Part shown: one piece after another, positions 51,890 through 59,683 of the stretch
Layout of the letters: every line of letters begins with the position of its first letter
Position numbering within the stretch: position 1 is the stretch's first letter
Source of the DNA: Rhizobium sp. BK376
Lineage (GTDB): Bacteria; Pseudomonadota; Alphaproteobacteria; Rhizobiales; Rhizobiaceae
DNA: 64,000 nt
Direction: 5' to 3'
Assembly: GCF_004341625.1 (NCBI RefSeq)
Contig: NZ_SLZG01000002.1
Coordinates: 186,001-250,000 of the forward strand
Program-made: the position numbers and the translations under genes
The notes under the pieces: generated by a model
What the model was told of the DNA's origin: nothing
What the model saw: the letters and a program-made list of their open reading frames with translations, nothing else
Databases searched by the model: none

Positions 51890-51919
51890 TAAAAATAAAG
51901 GCAAAGAGGGGTTGTTGGA

Positions 51920-53488
51920 ATGAGCTACGATGCGGTGGTTGTGGGCGCCGGTCATAATGGACTGGCAGCGGCGGTCCATCTGGCGGCGAAGGGATGGAAA
52001 GTCGCCGTCGTCGAGGGCAATGCCGAGCCGGGCGGCGCGGTGAAAACCCGCGAAGTGACGCTGCCGGGTTTCCGTCACGATCTCTGCGCCATGAACCTTT
52101 CGATGTTCGCAGGCTCCGCCTTCTTCTCGCAATACAAGGACGATCTCATCGCCCAAGGGCTCGGTTTCGTACCGGCTGCGGATTGCTTCGCCAGCGTCTT
52201 TCGCGACAATACCTATCTCGGGGTCAGCACCGATCTTGAGAAGACGACAGGGGCGATCGCCGACATCTCGCGGGAGGATGCGGCCGCCTGGCGCGCCATG
52301 CTTTCGGAATTCGGATCCGACGCGCCGCATATTTTCGGGCTGCTCGGCTCTCCCATGCCGTCCGCCGCAGCGGCCAAGGTAGTCTGGAGGGCGTGGCGGC
52401 AAAAGGGGACCGGCTGGCTCTACGATACGGCGCGCATGCTCTTTGCCTCGCCGCGCGATTTTCTCGATGCGCGGTTTCGCAGCGCCAAGCTGAAGACGAT
52501 GATGGCGGCGTGGGGGTTGCACCTCGATTTCGCGCCTGACATCGCCGGCGGCGCGCTTTTTCCCTATCTGGAATCGATGGCGAACCAGGCATTCGGCATG
52601 GTGATCGGAAAAGGCGGCGCCGATACGATCGTCAAGGCAATGGTCGGCGCATTCGAGGCCAAGGGCGGGGAGCTGATTCTCGGCACGTCAGTCGAGAAGA
52701 TCATCACGTCAGGCAAGAAGGCGACGGGTGTTGTGCTGACGGATGGCCGGCGGCTGGAGGCCAGGCGCGCCGTCATCGCCAACGTTCATCCAAAGCTCCT
52801 CTTCGGCGGGTTGGTCGCCGCCGATGCGAAGCGCGAGCAGTTCGATCGGAAGGTCGCCGGTTTCCGCGCCGGGCCGGGGACGATGATGGTCCATCTGGCG
52901 CTGAGCGCTTTGCCAGACTGGGCTGCAGGGGCGGACCTCAAGAAGTTCGCCTATGTCCATATCGCCCCCGACATGGAGATGATGTCCAAGGTCTATGCCG
53001 AGGCGGCGGCAGGGTTGCTGCCGGTCGAACCGGCGCTGGTCGTCGGCCAGCCGACGGCGATCGATCCGTCGCGAGCGCCGTCCGGACAGCATGTGCTCTG
53101 GGTGCAGGTGCGCGTCTTGCCGGCGGAATTTACCGGCGATGCGGCTGGCCAGATCGCCGGCAAGAGTTGGGACGAAGCGAAGGAGGCCTATGCCGAGCGG
53201 GTCATCGACATCATCGAGCGCTATGCGCCAGGTCTTCGCGGCAAAATCCTCGGGCGCTCCGTCTTCTCTCCCGTCGATCTGGAGCGGGAGAACCCGAACC
53301 TGATCGGCGGCGATAATCTCTCCGGCAGTCACCATCTCGACCAGAATTTCCTCTTCCGCCCGGTCGCCGGCTATTCGCGCTACAGGACGCCGGTCGATTC
53401 CCTCTATATGTGCGGCGCCTCGACATGGCCGGGCGCCGGAACGGGGGCCGGCTCGGGCTTCATGCTGGCGAAAATGCTGGCCCGCTAA
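51920..53488 (+). CDS. NAD(P)/FAD-dependent oxidoreductase, phytoene-desaturase-like (second copy)
   Basis: A 522-aa flavoprotein related to the 48894-50483 product. The FAD fold is VVGAGHNGLAAAVHLAAKGW (residues 7-26), the mid-region is RRAVIANVHPKLLFGG, and the C-terminal FAD loop is MCGASTWPGAGTGAGSGF. Both copies share GQPT/AxxDPSRAPxGxxxLWxQ near residue 380. It is divergent from the cyclase operon and 104 bp upstream of a GST gene. AGGGG lies 9 nt before the ATG. Substrate unknown; the two may act together as a heteromer or on successive intermediates. Confidence 0.85.
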   Translation: MSYDAVVVGAGHNGLAAAVHLAAKGWKVAVVEGNAEPGGAVKTREVTLPGFRHDLCAMNLSMFAGSAFFSQYKDDLIAQGLGFVPAADCFASVFRDNTYLGVSTDLEKTTGAIADISREDAAAWRAMLSEFGSDAPHIFGLLGSPMPSAAAAKVVWRAWRQKGTGWLYDTARMLFASPRDFLDARFRSAKLKTMMAAWGLHLDFAPDIAGGALFPYLESMANQAFGMVIGKGGADTIVKAMVGAFEAKGGELILGTSVEKIITSGKKATGVVLTDGRRLEARRAVIANVHPKLLFGGLVAADAKREQFDRKVAGFRAGPGTMMVHLALSALPDWAAGADLKKFAYVHIAPDMEMMSKVYAEAAAGLLPVEPALVVGQPTAIDPSRAPSGQHVLWVQVRVLPAEFTGDAAGQIAGKSWDEAKEAYAERVIDIIERYAPGLRGKILGRSVFSPVDLERENPNLIGGDNLSGSHHLDQNFLFRPVAGYSRYRTPVDSLYMCGASTWPGAGTGAGSGFMLAKMLAR

Positions 53489-53561
53489 GAAGAGTGCGCC
53501 TGCCGAGGCTGGCGGCGCTTCAGAAATCTGATAGCCATTCAAGTTGGCAAATGCCTCGCCG

Positions 53562-53586
53562 AAATCAGGAGGCCAAAATCAGGAGG
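53562..53586 (+). repeat. Tandem duplication containing the Shine-Dalgarno sequence
   Basis: AAATCAGGAGG occurs at 53562-53572 and again at 53576-53586, three bases apart. The second copy is correctly spaced (6 nt) for the GST start at 53593. The first is an idle extra site. Confidence 0.6.
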
Positions 53587-53592
53587 AATACG

Positions 53593-54210
53593 ATGCGGCT
53601 GATCGGAATGCTCGACTCTCCCTATGTTCGCCGCGTGGCGATTTCGCTCACAGCTGTCGGCATCCCTTTCGAGCACGAGCCGCTGTCGGTCTTCCGGACC
53701 TATAAGGAATTCGAGGCCATCAATCCTGTTGTCAAAGCTCCGACGCTGGTGCTCGACGACGGCACGGTGCTGATGGAATCCTCGCTCATCCTGGAATATA
53801 TCGAGCGCCTCGCCCCGCAGGAGCGGCGCTTGACGCCATCGGAGACGGCCGATTTCGCCAGGGCGCAGCGCATCGTCGGGCTGGCGCTGACCGCCTGTGA
53901 GAAGAGCGTGCAAATCGTTTACGAACACCATCTGCGACCTTCCGAAAAGCTGCACGAGCCGTGGCTCGACCGCGTGAAGGGCCAGCTTCTGGCCGCCTAC
54001 GGCCTGCTGGAGAAGGAGATCGGCACGGGTGAAACCTGGCTGTTCGGCGATCGGCCGCTGCAGGCGGATATCAGCGTTGGCGTCGCATGGTACTTCACGC
54101 AGGACATGTGTTCGGGCGTTGTCGATCCGGCCGCATATCCTGCTCTAGCGCAATTTTCCCGGCGCGCGGAAGCATTGGACGCGTTTCGTGCGATGCCTCA
54201 CGAAGGCTAG
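53593..54210 (+). CDS. Glutathione S-transferase
   Basis: A 205-aa soluble GST. The N-terminal thioredoxin-like domain has SPYVRRVAISL with the active Ser/Tyr region, KAPTLVLDDG with the cis-Pro site, and ESSLILEYIE, the glutathione-gamma-glutamyl site. The helical C-terminal domain follows from about residue 85. It may handle reactive quinone or isatin-like electrophiles made by the adjoining pathway; this is inferred from context. Its Shine-Dalgarno site is duplicated. Confidence 0.88.
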   Translation: MRLIGMLDSPYVRRVAISLTAVGIPFEHEPLSVFRTYKEFEAINPVVKAPTLVLDDGTVLMESSLILEYIERLAPQERRLTPSETADFARAQRIVGLALTACEKSVQIVYEHHLRPSEKLHEPWLDRVKGQLLAAYGLLEKEIGTGETWLFGDRPLQADISVGVAWYFTQDMCSGVVDPAAYPALAQFSRRAEALDAFRAMPHEG

Positions 54211-54326
54211 TTCCGCCGTCATCAATCGAAATCTGAATGGCCTCTACCGAAACCTTTGACATTTCAAATATTGCTCCGTAGACCTTGAAGGATGCGGATT
54301 GCAACCGAATGATTTGAGCGAGGATC

Positions 54327-54842
54327 ATGGCCGAGGCCGATAGCGGAACCGTCGATCTGGAAATCATCGTCCAGGATGCGCAAGAGGGCAAGAAGCGCGA
54401 GCTTCGGCTGTGGTTGCGCATGCTGTCGACGACCAAGCTGATTTCGCAGGAAGTGCGTCGCCGCTTGCGCAACGAGTTCGGCGCGACCCTCCCGCAGTTC
54501 GACCTGATGGCGCAGCTCTATCGCGAAAGCGACGGCCTGCGCCTTGGCGAACTTTCCAAGCGCACCATGGTCACGAACGGCAATGTCACCGGTCTGGTCG
54601 AGCGGCTGGAGAGTGACGGCCTCGTGGTTCGCGAGACGCCCGACGGCGACCGCCGCGTTACCGTGGCCAAGCTGACGCCGAAAGGCGAGGAACTGTTCGG
54701 CGCCATGGCAGCCGCCCACGAAGGCTGGCTACGGGACATGATGGCGGATGTCGATCCCGCCATCATAGCGGAGCTCTGGGCCGACATCGGCGCCGTCAAA
54801 TCCTCGGTGAACGATCACTTATCGGGCGCCGCGTTCGACTGA
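54327..54842 (+). CDS. MarR-family transcriptional regulator
   Basis: A 171-aa winged-helix regulator with LGELSKRTMVTNGNVTGLVERLESDGLVVRE (recognition helix region, split here) and PDGDRRVTVAKLTPKGEELF, the wing and following helix. It begins 116 bp after the GST gene on the same strand. It could control that gene or the pathway above and is a second candidate for the motif A or motif B binding protein. Confidence 0.9.
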   Translation: MAEADSGTVDLEIIVQDAQEGKKRELRLWLRMLSTTKLISQEVRRRLRNEFGATLPQFDLMAQLYRESDGLRLGELSKRTMVTNGNVTGLVERLESDGLVVRETPDGDRRVTVAKLTPKGEELFGAMAAAHEGWLRDMMADVDPAIIAELWADIGAVKSSVNDHLSGAAFD

Positions 54843-54913
54843 TTGCTACCGGCTATGCTTGGCTTCACGATTGCCAGCCAATGCTATAGGGTTCTGTTTG
54901 CATGGAGCCCAGC

Positions 54914-55234
54914 ATGAACCGGATGAATGCACTGACAGCAAAGAGACGTGCGACGCGGCAAGAGCTTGCGTCGGCGGCAGTCGTGCGCATTTTGCATGAG
55001 GCCAGCAGTAAGGGCATCGACGTCACGCTGGTCGGCTCGCTCGCGAAAGGCGATTTTCGCGCGCATTCAGACGTCGATCTCCTTGTCCGCGGGTCGGTGG
55101 ATTCCAAGCGCCGCCTGCTGATCGAAAGATTGGTCGCAGATGGCATGCGCGGTCCCGGTATTCCTTACGATCTCATCTTCGAAGATGACTTGACTGAAGA
55201 TCGCCGTCAGGAGCTTCTTGATGGCATCGTTTAG
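54914..55234 (+). CDS. mntA: MntA-like nucleotidyltransferase antitoxin
   Basis: A 106-aa minimal nucleotidyltransferase. GSLAKGDFRAHSDVD is the exact GSX10DXD motif of MntA antitoxins. In the HepT-MntA system MntA attaches AMP to a Tyr of HepT to neutralise it. The start at 54914 follows GGAG by 6 nt; an ATG at 54902 is also in frame. Its 3' end overlaps the next gene by 14 nt, as expected for a two-gene toxin-antitoxin unit. Confidence 0.85.
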   Translation: MNRMNALTAKRRATRQELASAAVVRILHEASSKGIDVTLVGSLAKGDFRAHSDVDLLVRGSVDSKRRLLIERLVADGMRGPGIPYDLIFEDDLTEDRRQELLDGIV

Positions 55235-55727
55235 CCTACCGGTCTTTTCGAGACTTTCCCCGAAGATCGCCCGCGCCGAGCATGAGCTGGCGCAGATGGC
55301 GGAATATTATGCGAGCCATTCGGATCAGGTGGCAGCTGGAGACTGGGGAGCCATGGGGGCGGTCTCCTCCGGTGTCCACAATGTCTACAACGGGATCGAG
55401 GACATTCTTCTCAGCATCGCGAGAGACGTGGATGACTCCGTGCCGGCAGGCCCTTCAGCGCATCAGGATGTTCTCGATCAGATGGCGGCGCAGGTTGCCG
55501 GAACGCGTCCGGCTTTATTGGATACAGGCCTCTACGAAGCCTTGGTGGAACTCAAGGGATTTCGCCATCTGGTACGCCATAGATATGGCTTTGACCTCAA
55601 GCCCGAGAAGGTCATCGAGAACCTTGATCTTCTCCAGAAGGTGTTCCCCGCTTTCATCGAGGCGGTGGTTGAACTGGAGAAGATAATGAGGGAAGGCGAC
55701 GATCTTATTCCCCGACCGCCGCGTTAG
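55221..55727 (+). CDS. hepT: HepT-like HEPN-domain toxin
   Basis: A 168-aa helical protein with RHLVRHRY near residue 120, the RX4HXY motif of HepT. The Arg and His form the nuclease site and the Tyr is the residue modified by MntA. HEPN toxins cut RNA. AGGAG lies 7 nt before ATG 55221, inside the mntA coding region. The stop overlaps that of the convergent permease gene. It is somewhat longer than typical HepT (about 135-145 aa) owing to the N-terminal segment. Confidence 0.83.
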   Translation: MASFSLPVFSRLSPKIARAEHELAQMAEYYASHSDQVAAGDWGAMGAVSSGVHNVYNGIEDILLSIARDVDDSVPAGPSAHQDVLDQMAAQVAGTRPALLDTGLYEALVELKGFRHLVRHRYGFDLKPEKVIENLDLLQKVFPAFIEAVVELEKIMREGDDLIPRPPR

Positions 55728-56398
55728 CGCGTGCGCTCAGCCTTGAATTTCTTCTCCAGCAGGCTGACGAGCCGGACCATCGGCCAGAGCAGGATGATGT
55801 AGACGATCGCAGCACCGATCAGCGGTGATGGATTGGCGTAGAGCGCTTGTGCATCCTGGCCTTCCTTCAGCAGTTCCGGCAGGGCGACGGTCGATGCGAG
55901 CGAGGTATCCTTGAACATGGAGATGCAGTTGCTCGTGGTCGGCGGGATGACGATGCGCAGCGCCTGCGGCAGCACCACTTTGTAGAGCGTCACCAGGAAG
56001 GGGATGCCGAGGGCGGCGGCGGCCTCGAACTGGCCGCGCGGTACGCTTTCGATGCCGGAGCGGAAGACCTCAGCCGAATAGGCGGCCATGACGATCGAGA
56101 AGGCCATGACGGCCGAGGTCCAGGAATCCAGACGGATGCCGAGGAAGGGCAGGGCGTAGTAGATCAGGATCAGCACGACCAGGACAGGCGTGGCGCGCAG
56201 GATATCGATGTAGCCCACGGCGAGATACTGCAGGGGCTTCGGCGCATAGAGTCGGATCAGGCTGATGACGAGGCCGCCGGGGACGCCGATGATGATGCTC
56301 ATGATGCCAAGCAGCAGGGTGTTCCACAATCCGCGCATGAGAGCGGGAAAGGCCGACATCAGGACGTCAGTATTGAAGAAAGTATCGACGAGCGACAT
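55724..56398 (-). CDS. Amino-acid ABC transporter permease (HisM/GlnP-type)
   Basis: A 224-aa inner-membrane permease with five or six helices. The EAA loop is EAAAALGIPFLVTLYKVVLPQALRIVIPP (split: EAAAALGIPF and LPQALRIVIPP). ATG 56398 is preferred to 56404 because AAGGA is then 6 nt upstream. It follows the binding-protein gene by 93 bp. Neither a second permease nor an ATPase gene is adjacent, so it must share an ATPase from elsewhere or the system is incomplete. Confidence 0.9.
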   Translation of the reverse strand: MSLVDTFFNTDVLMSAFPALMRGLWNTLLLGIMSIIIGVPGGLVISLIRLYAPKPLQYLAVGYIDILRATPVLVVLILIYYALPFLGIRLDSWTSAVMAFSIVMAAYSAEVFRSGIESVPRGQFEAAAALGIPFLVTLYKVVLPQALRIVIPPTTSNCISMFKDTSLASTVALPELLKEGQDAQALYANPSPLIGAAIVYIILLWPMVRLVSLLEKKFKAERTR

Positions 56399-56491
56399 GG
56401 GCATTCCTTACAGGCGCGACGAAACGAGGACTATCACGAAAGTGCCGGCCGTTGGCCGGCCGGCACAATGTTTTGCACATTGATCTTTTGA

Positions 56492-57289
56492 TCACGCCTT
56501 CGGGATGGGAGCTTCCGTAACGGTGGACGATCCTGCGGGAGCGGGATTGCCGAACCACTTCTGGTGGATCTTATCCATCGTGCCGTCCTTCTTCATGGAC
56601 GTGATGGCGTCGTTGATCTTGGTGACCAGCGGCGAATCCTTGGTCATCATTAGGCCGTACTGTTCGCCGGTCTTGATGCGGTCCTTGATCGCGAAGCCCT
56701 TCATTTTCACGAAGAGGTACTGCATGCCGGGAACGTCGCTGACGACGGCGTCGACACGGCCTGCGCCGAGATCGAGGAACATGTCCTGCTGGCTGTTATA
56801 GCCCTTTACGTCAGCAAAGCCGTTGGCCGCCTTGTTGTCGTTGACCCATTTTTCGCCGGTCGAGCCGGAGAGAACGCCAACGGTCTTGCCCTTGAGATCG
56901 GCGATGCCCTTGACGGCGCTGCCGTCCTTGGTGGCGACGCCCATGTCGGAATCGTAATAGGGCTGCGTGAAGGACTGCGACTTCAGGCGCTCGGGCGTGA
57001 TCGTGATCGAGGAGATCGCGACGTCGATGCGCTTGGAGCTAGTAGCGGCGAAGAGTGCCTGGAAGCCGTAATCTGCAATGTTCGTCGTCATACCGGCGCG
57101 CTTGGCGGCCTCATTGACGATGTCGACCTCGAAGCCTTCGAAGCTGCCGCTGTCGGTCTTGTATTCGAAGGGCGGGTTATTCGGGTAGGAGCCGACATTC
57201 AGCGTGTCGGCAGCATAGGCACAGGAAGCACCGCCGGCGATGCCGACGGCGGCTGCAAGCGCCAGAAGATTGCGACGTGTAAAGTTCAT
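56492..57289 (-). CDS. Amino-acid ABC transporter substrate-binding protein
   Basis: A 265-aa family 3 periplasmic binding protein. The signal peptide is MNFTRRNLLALAAAVGIAGG, cleaved near AYA-AD. The fold has NNPPFEYKTDSGSFEGFEVDI and VGVLSGSTGEKW, with a C-terminal helix DKIHQKWFG. The ligand is probably a polar or aromatic amino acid. GGAG lies 8 nt before the ATG. It sits between the aminotransferase and the permease in one operon, suggesting uptake of that enzyme's substrate. Confidence 0.92.
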   Translation of the reverse strand: MNFTRRNLLALAAAVGIAGGASCAYAADTLNVGSYPNNPPFEYKTDSGSFEGFEVDIVNEAAKRAGMTTNIADYGFQALFAATSSKRIDVAISSITITPERLKSQSFTQPYYDSDMGVATKDGSAVKGIADLKGKTVGVLSGSTGEKWVNDNKAANGFADVKGYNSQQDMFLDLGAGRVDAVVSDVPGMQYLFVKMKGFAIKDRIKTGEQYGLMMTKDSPLVTKINDAITSMKKDGTMDKIHQKWFGNPAPAGSSTVTEAPIPKA

Positions 57290-57364
57290 TCGTTAGTCTC
57301 CCTCTGGTTTTGACCCGCAGACACGATCTCCACGGGGTATCGCCGGCCGCCGCGAGGGCGACCG

Positions 57365-58570
57365 TCATTTCATGGCGTCGACCATGCGATCGAGCGCTGT
57401 TCGGATTTGTCCGATGTCCCTGAAGATACACATGCGCAGGAAGGCGCGCGAGCTATCTCCGAAAAGATAACCGGGGGCGAGGCCAACGCGCGCGCTATCG
57501 AGAATGCGGGCGCAGGCGGCGCGCGCATCTGTCTCGCCTTCGAGCGCGAAGAAGGCATACATGCCGCCGCGGGGCTTGTCCGGCAGGATCATGCCCGGGA
57601 TCTGCGGCAGCTTTTCATAGGCAAGATCGAGGCCGGCCTTGATCTTCGTGCGGATTTCCTCGACCAGCGGTTCGCCATCGCGGATCGCAGCCAATGCACC
57701 GGCCTGCACCATACCCGCCGTGCCGCTGTTGATATACTGCGTCATGGCGGCGAGCTGGTCGGCGACGCCGGACGGATGTGTGAGCCAGCCGATCCGCCAG
57801 CCGGTCATCGCCCAGGCCTTGGAGAAGCTGTTGATCGAGATGACGCGATCGCCATCCTCGGCGATCTGCAGGATCGAGGGCGCGACGATGCCGTCGAAAT
57901 AGAGCCGGCCGTAGACCTCGTCCGAGATGATCCAGATGCCGGTGCGGCGGCTGAAATCGAGCAGCGCCTTCATCTCCTCGCGGCTGGCGGTCCAGCCGGT
58001 CGGGTTCGACGGCGTCGAAAGGAAGATCGCCCGCGTGCGGGCGTCGCAGCGGGCGAAAAGCTTGTCGAGGTCGAGCCGCCAGTCGGTGTCGAAATCGAGT
58101 GCGACGGGGCGTGGCTCGCCGCCGATCAGGTGGATGGCATTGTGGATGTTCGGCCATTGCGGCGCGACGTAGACGACGTTGCTGCCGAGATCGACCAGCA
58201 GCTCCAGCGCGATATAGAGCGCCTGCATGCCGCCCGGCGCAATCGTCGTGCGCTCGATCGGGATCGAACAGTCGTGAAGCCTCGACTGGTATTCCGACAG
58301 CGCCTCGTTCAGCGGGCCATAGCCGCGCATGTTCGGAATGTAGAAGGTCGCGCCGTCGTCGAGCGCCTGTTTCGCGGCCTCGCGGATGAAGGCGGGCGTG
58401 ACCATGTCGCCTTCGCCATACCAGAGCGGAATGACGCCGCCGAGTTCGCGGGCGCGCATGGCAAGCTCGGCGATGTTTTCCGTATGCAGGTCGCGGATCT
58501 GCGCGCGAATGCCCTCGAAGGCATGGCGGGCGCCGTCAGTCTCGGCGCTATAAGGCGGTTGAAAGGACAA
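57365..58570 (-). CDS. Class I/II PLP-dependent aminotransferase, TTG start
   Basis: A 401-aa fold-type I aminotransferase: YGEGDMVTPAFIREAA near the start, APGGMQALYIALELL, FLSTPSNPTGW (Asn and Pro of the PLP site), ISDEVYGRLYFDG (Asp), and SINSFSKAWAMTGWRIGW with the Schiff-base Lys. The start is TTG at 58570 after AGGGA at 7 nt; no ATG lies near. It probably converts an amino acid to a 2-oxoacid, possibly an aromatic one that could feed the iorAB enzyme. A motif B palindrome lies about 115 bp upstream. Confidence 0.88.
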   Translation of the reverse strand: MSFQPPYSAETDGARHAFEGIRAQIRDLHTENIAELAMRARELGGVIPLWYGEGDMVTPAFIREAAKQALDDGATFYIPNMRGYGPLNEALSEYQSRLHDCSIPIERTTIAPGGMQALYIALELLVDLGSNVVYVAPQWPNIHNAIHLIGGEPRPVALDFDTDWRLDLDKLFARCDARTRAIFLSTPSNPTGWTASREEMKALLDFSRRTGIWIISDEVYGRLYFDGIVAPSILQIAEDGDRVISINSFSKAWAMTGWRIGWLTHPSGVADQLAAMTQYINSGTAGMVQAGALAAIRDGEPLVEEIRTKIKAGLDLAYEKLPQIPGMILPDKPRGGMYAFFALEGETDARAACARILDSARVGLAPGYLFGDSSRAFLRMCIFRDIGQIRTALDRMVDAMK

Positions 58571-58641
58571 TGAACTTTCCCTGAAAGCCTGACATGAAAA
58601 CTATCGCCCGCCGCTCACGGCGACGGTCCGAGCGCTCCTTA

Positions 58642-58660
58642 TTTGGAATGGTTATCCAAA
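58642..58660. promoter_or_regulatory. Inverted repeat before the aminotransferase gene
   Basis: TTTGGA-N7-TCCAAA lies 72-90 bp before the TTG start, next to the motif B palindrome at 58685. It is a plausible operator for a second regulator. Confidence 0.35.
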
Positions 58661-58684
58661 ATCGACGGCATTTCAAGAGAAAAA

Positions 58685-58698
58685 GTTTAAGCTTAAAA
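58685..58698. promoter_or_regulatory. Motif B operator
   Basis: GTTTAAGCTTAAAA includes the perfect palindrome TTTAAGCTTAAA (58686-58697) and matches the reference motif at 11 of 14 positions. It lies between the aldolase and aminotransferase genes, 115 bp before the latter. Confidence 0.5.
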
Positions 58699-58764
58699 AA
58701 TCTCCCTTCGAGATATATTTCATCGTTCGCTTATCTTCATATAACATTCTGAATTATTTCAGTT

Positions 58765-59541
58765 TTATGCTGATATTGGTTTGGTGCCGAGATGGCGCGC
58801 CTGTGCCAGTCCCGATGCAAGCGAGGCCCCCAGGAACATCGTATCGCTCGCCAACATGAAGAAGCTGATCCCGGCATTCGACCACTCCGCGATATCATCC
58901 GGCGAGGGGCGGAATATCCCGACGGTTCGGCCCGTATCGAGCGCTGTTCGCGCGATGGTGCGGATCGCGTCGTCGAGCTTGCCCTTGCCTGCCGGACCCA
59001 TGGCGTCGATGGAGACGGAGAGATCGCCGGGGCCGATGAAAATGATGTCCACACCCTCGACCGCGGCGATCTCGGCAATGTTGGCAAGGCCGTCTGCGGT
59101 CTCGACCTGAATGGCAAGAACCAGTTCTTCATTGGCTTTCGCGAGATAATCGGGAATGCGGTAGCCGTAGGCGGCTGCGCGGCCCGGGCCGACGCCGCGG
59201 TTGCCGATCGGCGGATAGCGAGTCGCCATGACGGCGGCTTTTGCCTCCTTCGCAGATGATACCCGCGGTACCAGCACGCCCGCCGCGCCGGCATCCAATA
59301 CCGCCGCAATCTGCTCCTGTCCGTGACCGGGAACGCGAACCATGGCTGGAACGCGATGGACATCGGCGGCGCGGATCAGGTCCTCGATCCGCTCGCGGCT
59401 GATCTGCGAATGCTCCCAGTCGATGCAGAGGAAATCCGGTCCGGCCTGCGCCGTCACCTCGATCGCGACGGGGTGGGGGATTGCGGCGAAGGGGCCGACG
59501 AGCAGGTCGCGGTTGAGGCATTGCTGACGGAAATTGCTCAT
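58765..59541 (-). CDS. HpcH/HpaI-family aldolase/citrate lyase-like
   Basis: A 258-aa TIM-barrel class II aldolase: GPFAAIPHPVAIEVTAQAGPDFLCIDWEHSQ (in two blocks), VPRVSSAKEAKAAV, AIQVETADGLANIAEIAAVEGVD with the metal-binding Glu, and FIGPGDLSVSIDAMG with the metal-binding Asp. It cleaves 4-hydroxy-2-oxo acids to pyruvate and an aldehyde, a late step of many aromatic pathways. ATG 59541 follows GAAGGA by 6-7 nt. It is divergent from the LLM enzyme at 59684 across a motif B site. Confidence 0.9.
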   Translation of the reverse strand: MSNFRQQCLNRDLLVGPFAAIPHPVAIEVTAQAGPDFLCIDWEHSQISRERIEDLIRAADVHRVPAMVRVPGHGQEQIAAVLDAGAAGVLVPRVSSAKEAKAAVMATRYPPIGNRGVGPGRAAAYGYRIPDYLAKANEELVLAIQVETADGLANIAEIAAVEGVDIIFIGPGDLSVSIDAMGPAGKGKLDDAIRTIARTALDTGRTVGIFRPSPDDIAEWSNAGISFFMLASDTMFLGASLASGLAQARHLGTKPISA

Positions 59542-59617
59542 GGGCGGTCCTTCGAAAATCGATATTCCTTTCGGTAAGGGATAGCGCCAAAGGTAATCGA
59601 TGCGAAGTCTCAATCTA

Positions 59618-59631
59618 TTTTATGCTTGAAA
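59618..59631. promoter_or_regulatory. Motif B operator
   Basis: TTTTATGCTTGAAA matches the reference motif at 12 of 14 positions. It lies midway in the 142-bp divergent gap, 77 bp from the aldolase start and 53 bp from the LLM enzyme start. Confidence 0.5.
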
Positions 59632-59683
59632 TATTCTTGGCGGACCGTACCGTTCTGACGGCAGGCTAGGAGGAGGCGCAGGC

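Larger units (their letters stand above)
51579..51919. other. Divergent promoter region of the cyclase operon and second flavoprotein (341 bp)
   Basis: An A/T-rich gap with no gene. It holds three motif A-like sites (51685, 51756, 51876) and probably two face-to-face promoters. Confidence 0.65.

Noticed and set aside
56481..56494. TGATC-TTTT-GATCA as an operator for the permease gene
   Set aside because: It overlaps the stop codon of the binding-protein gene within one operon, and its likeness to the 62560 palindrome rests mainly on the GATC core; kept only as a remark.
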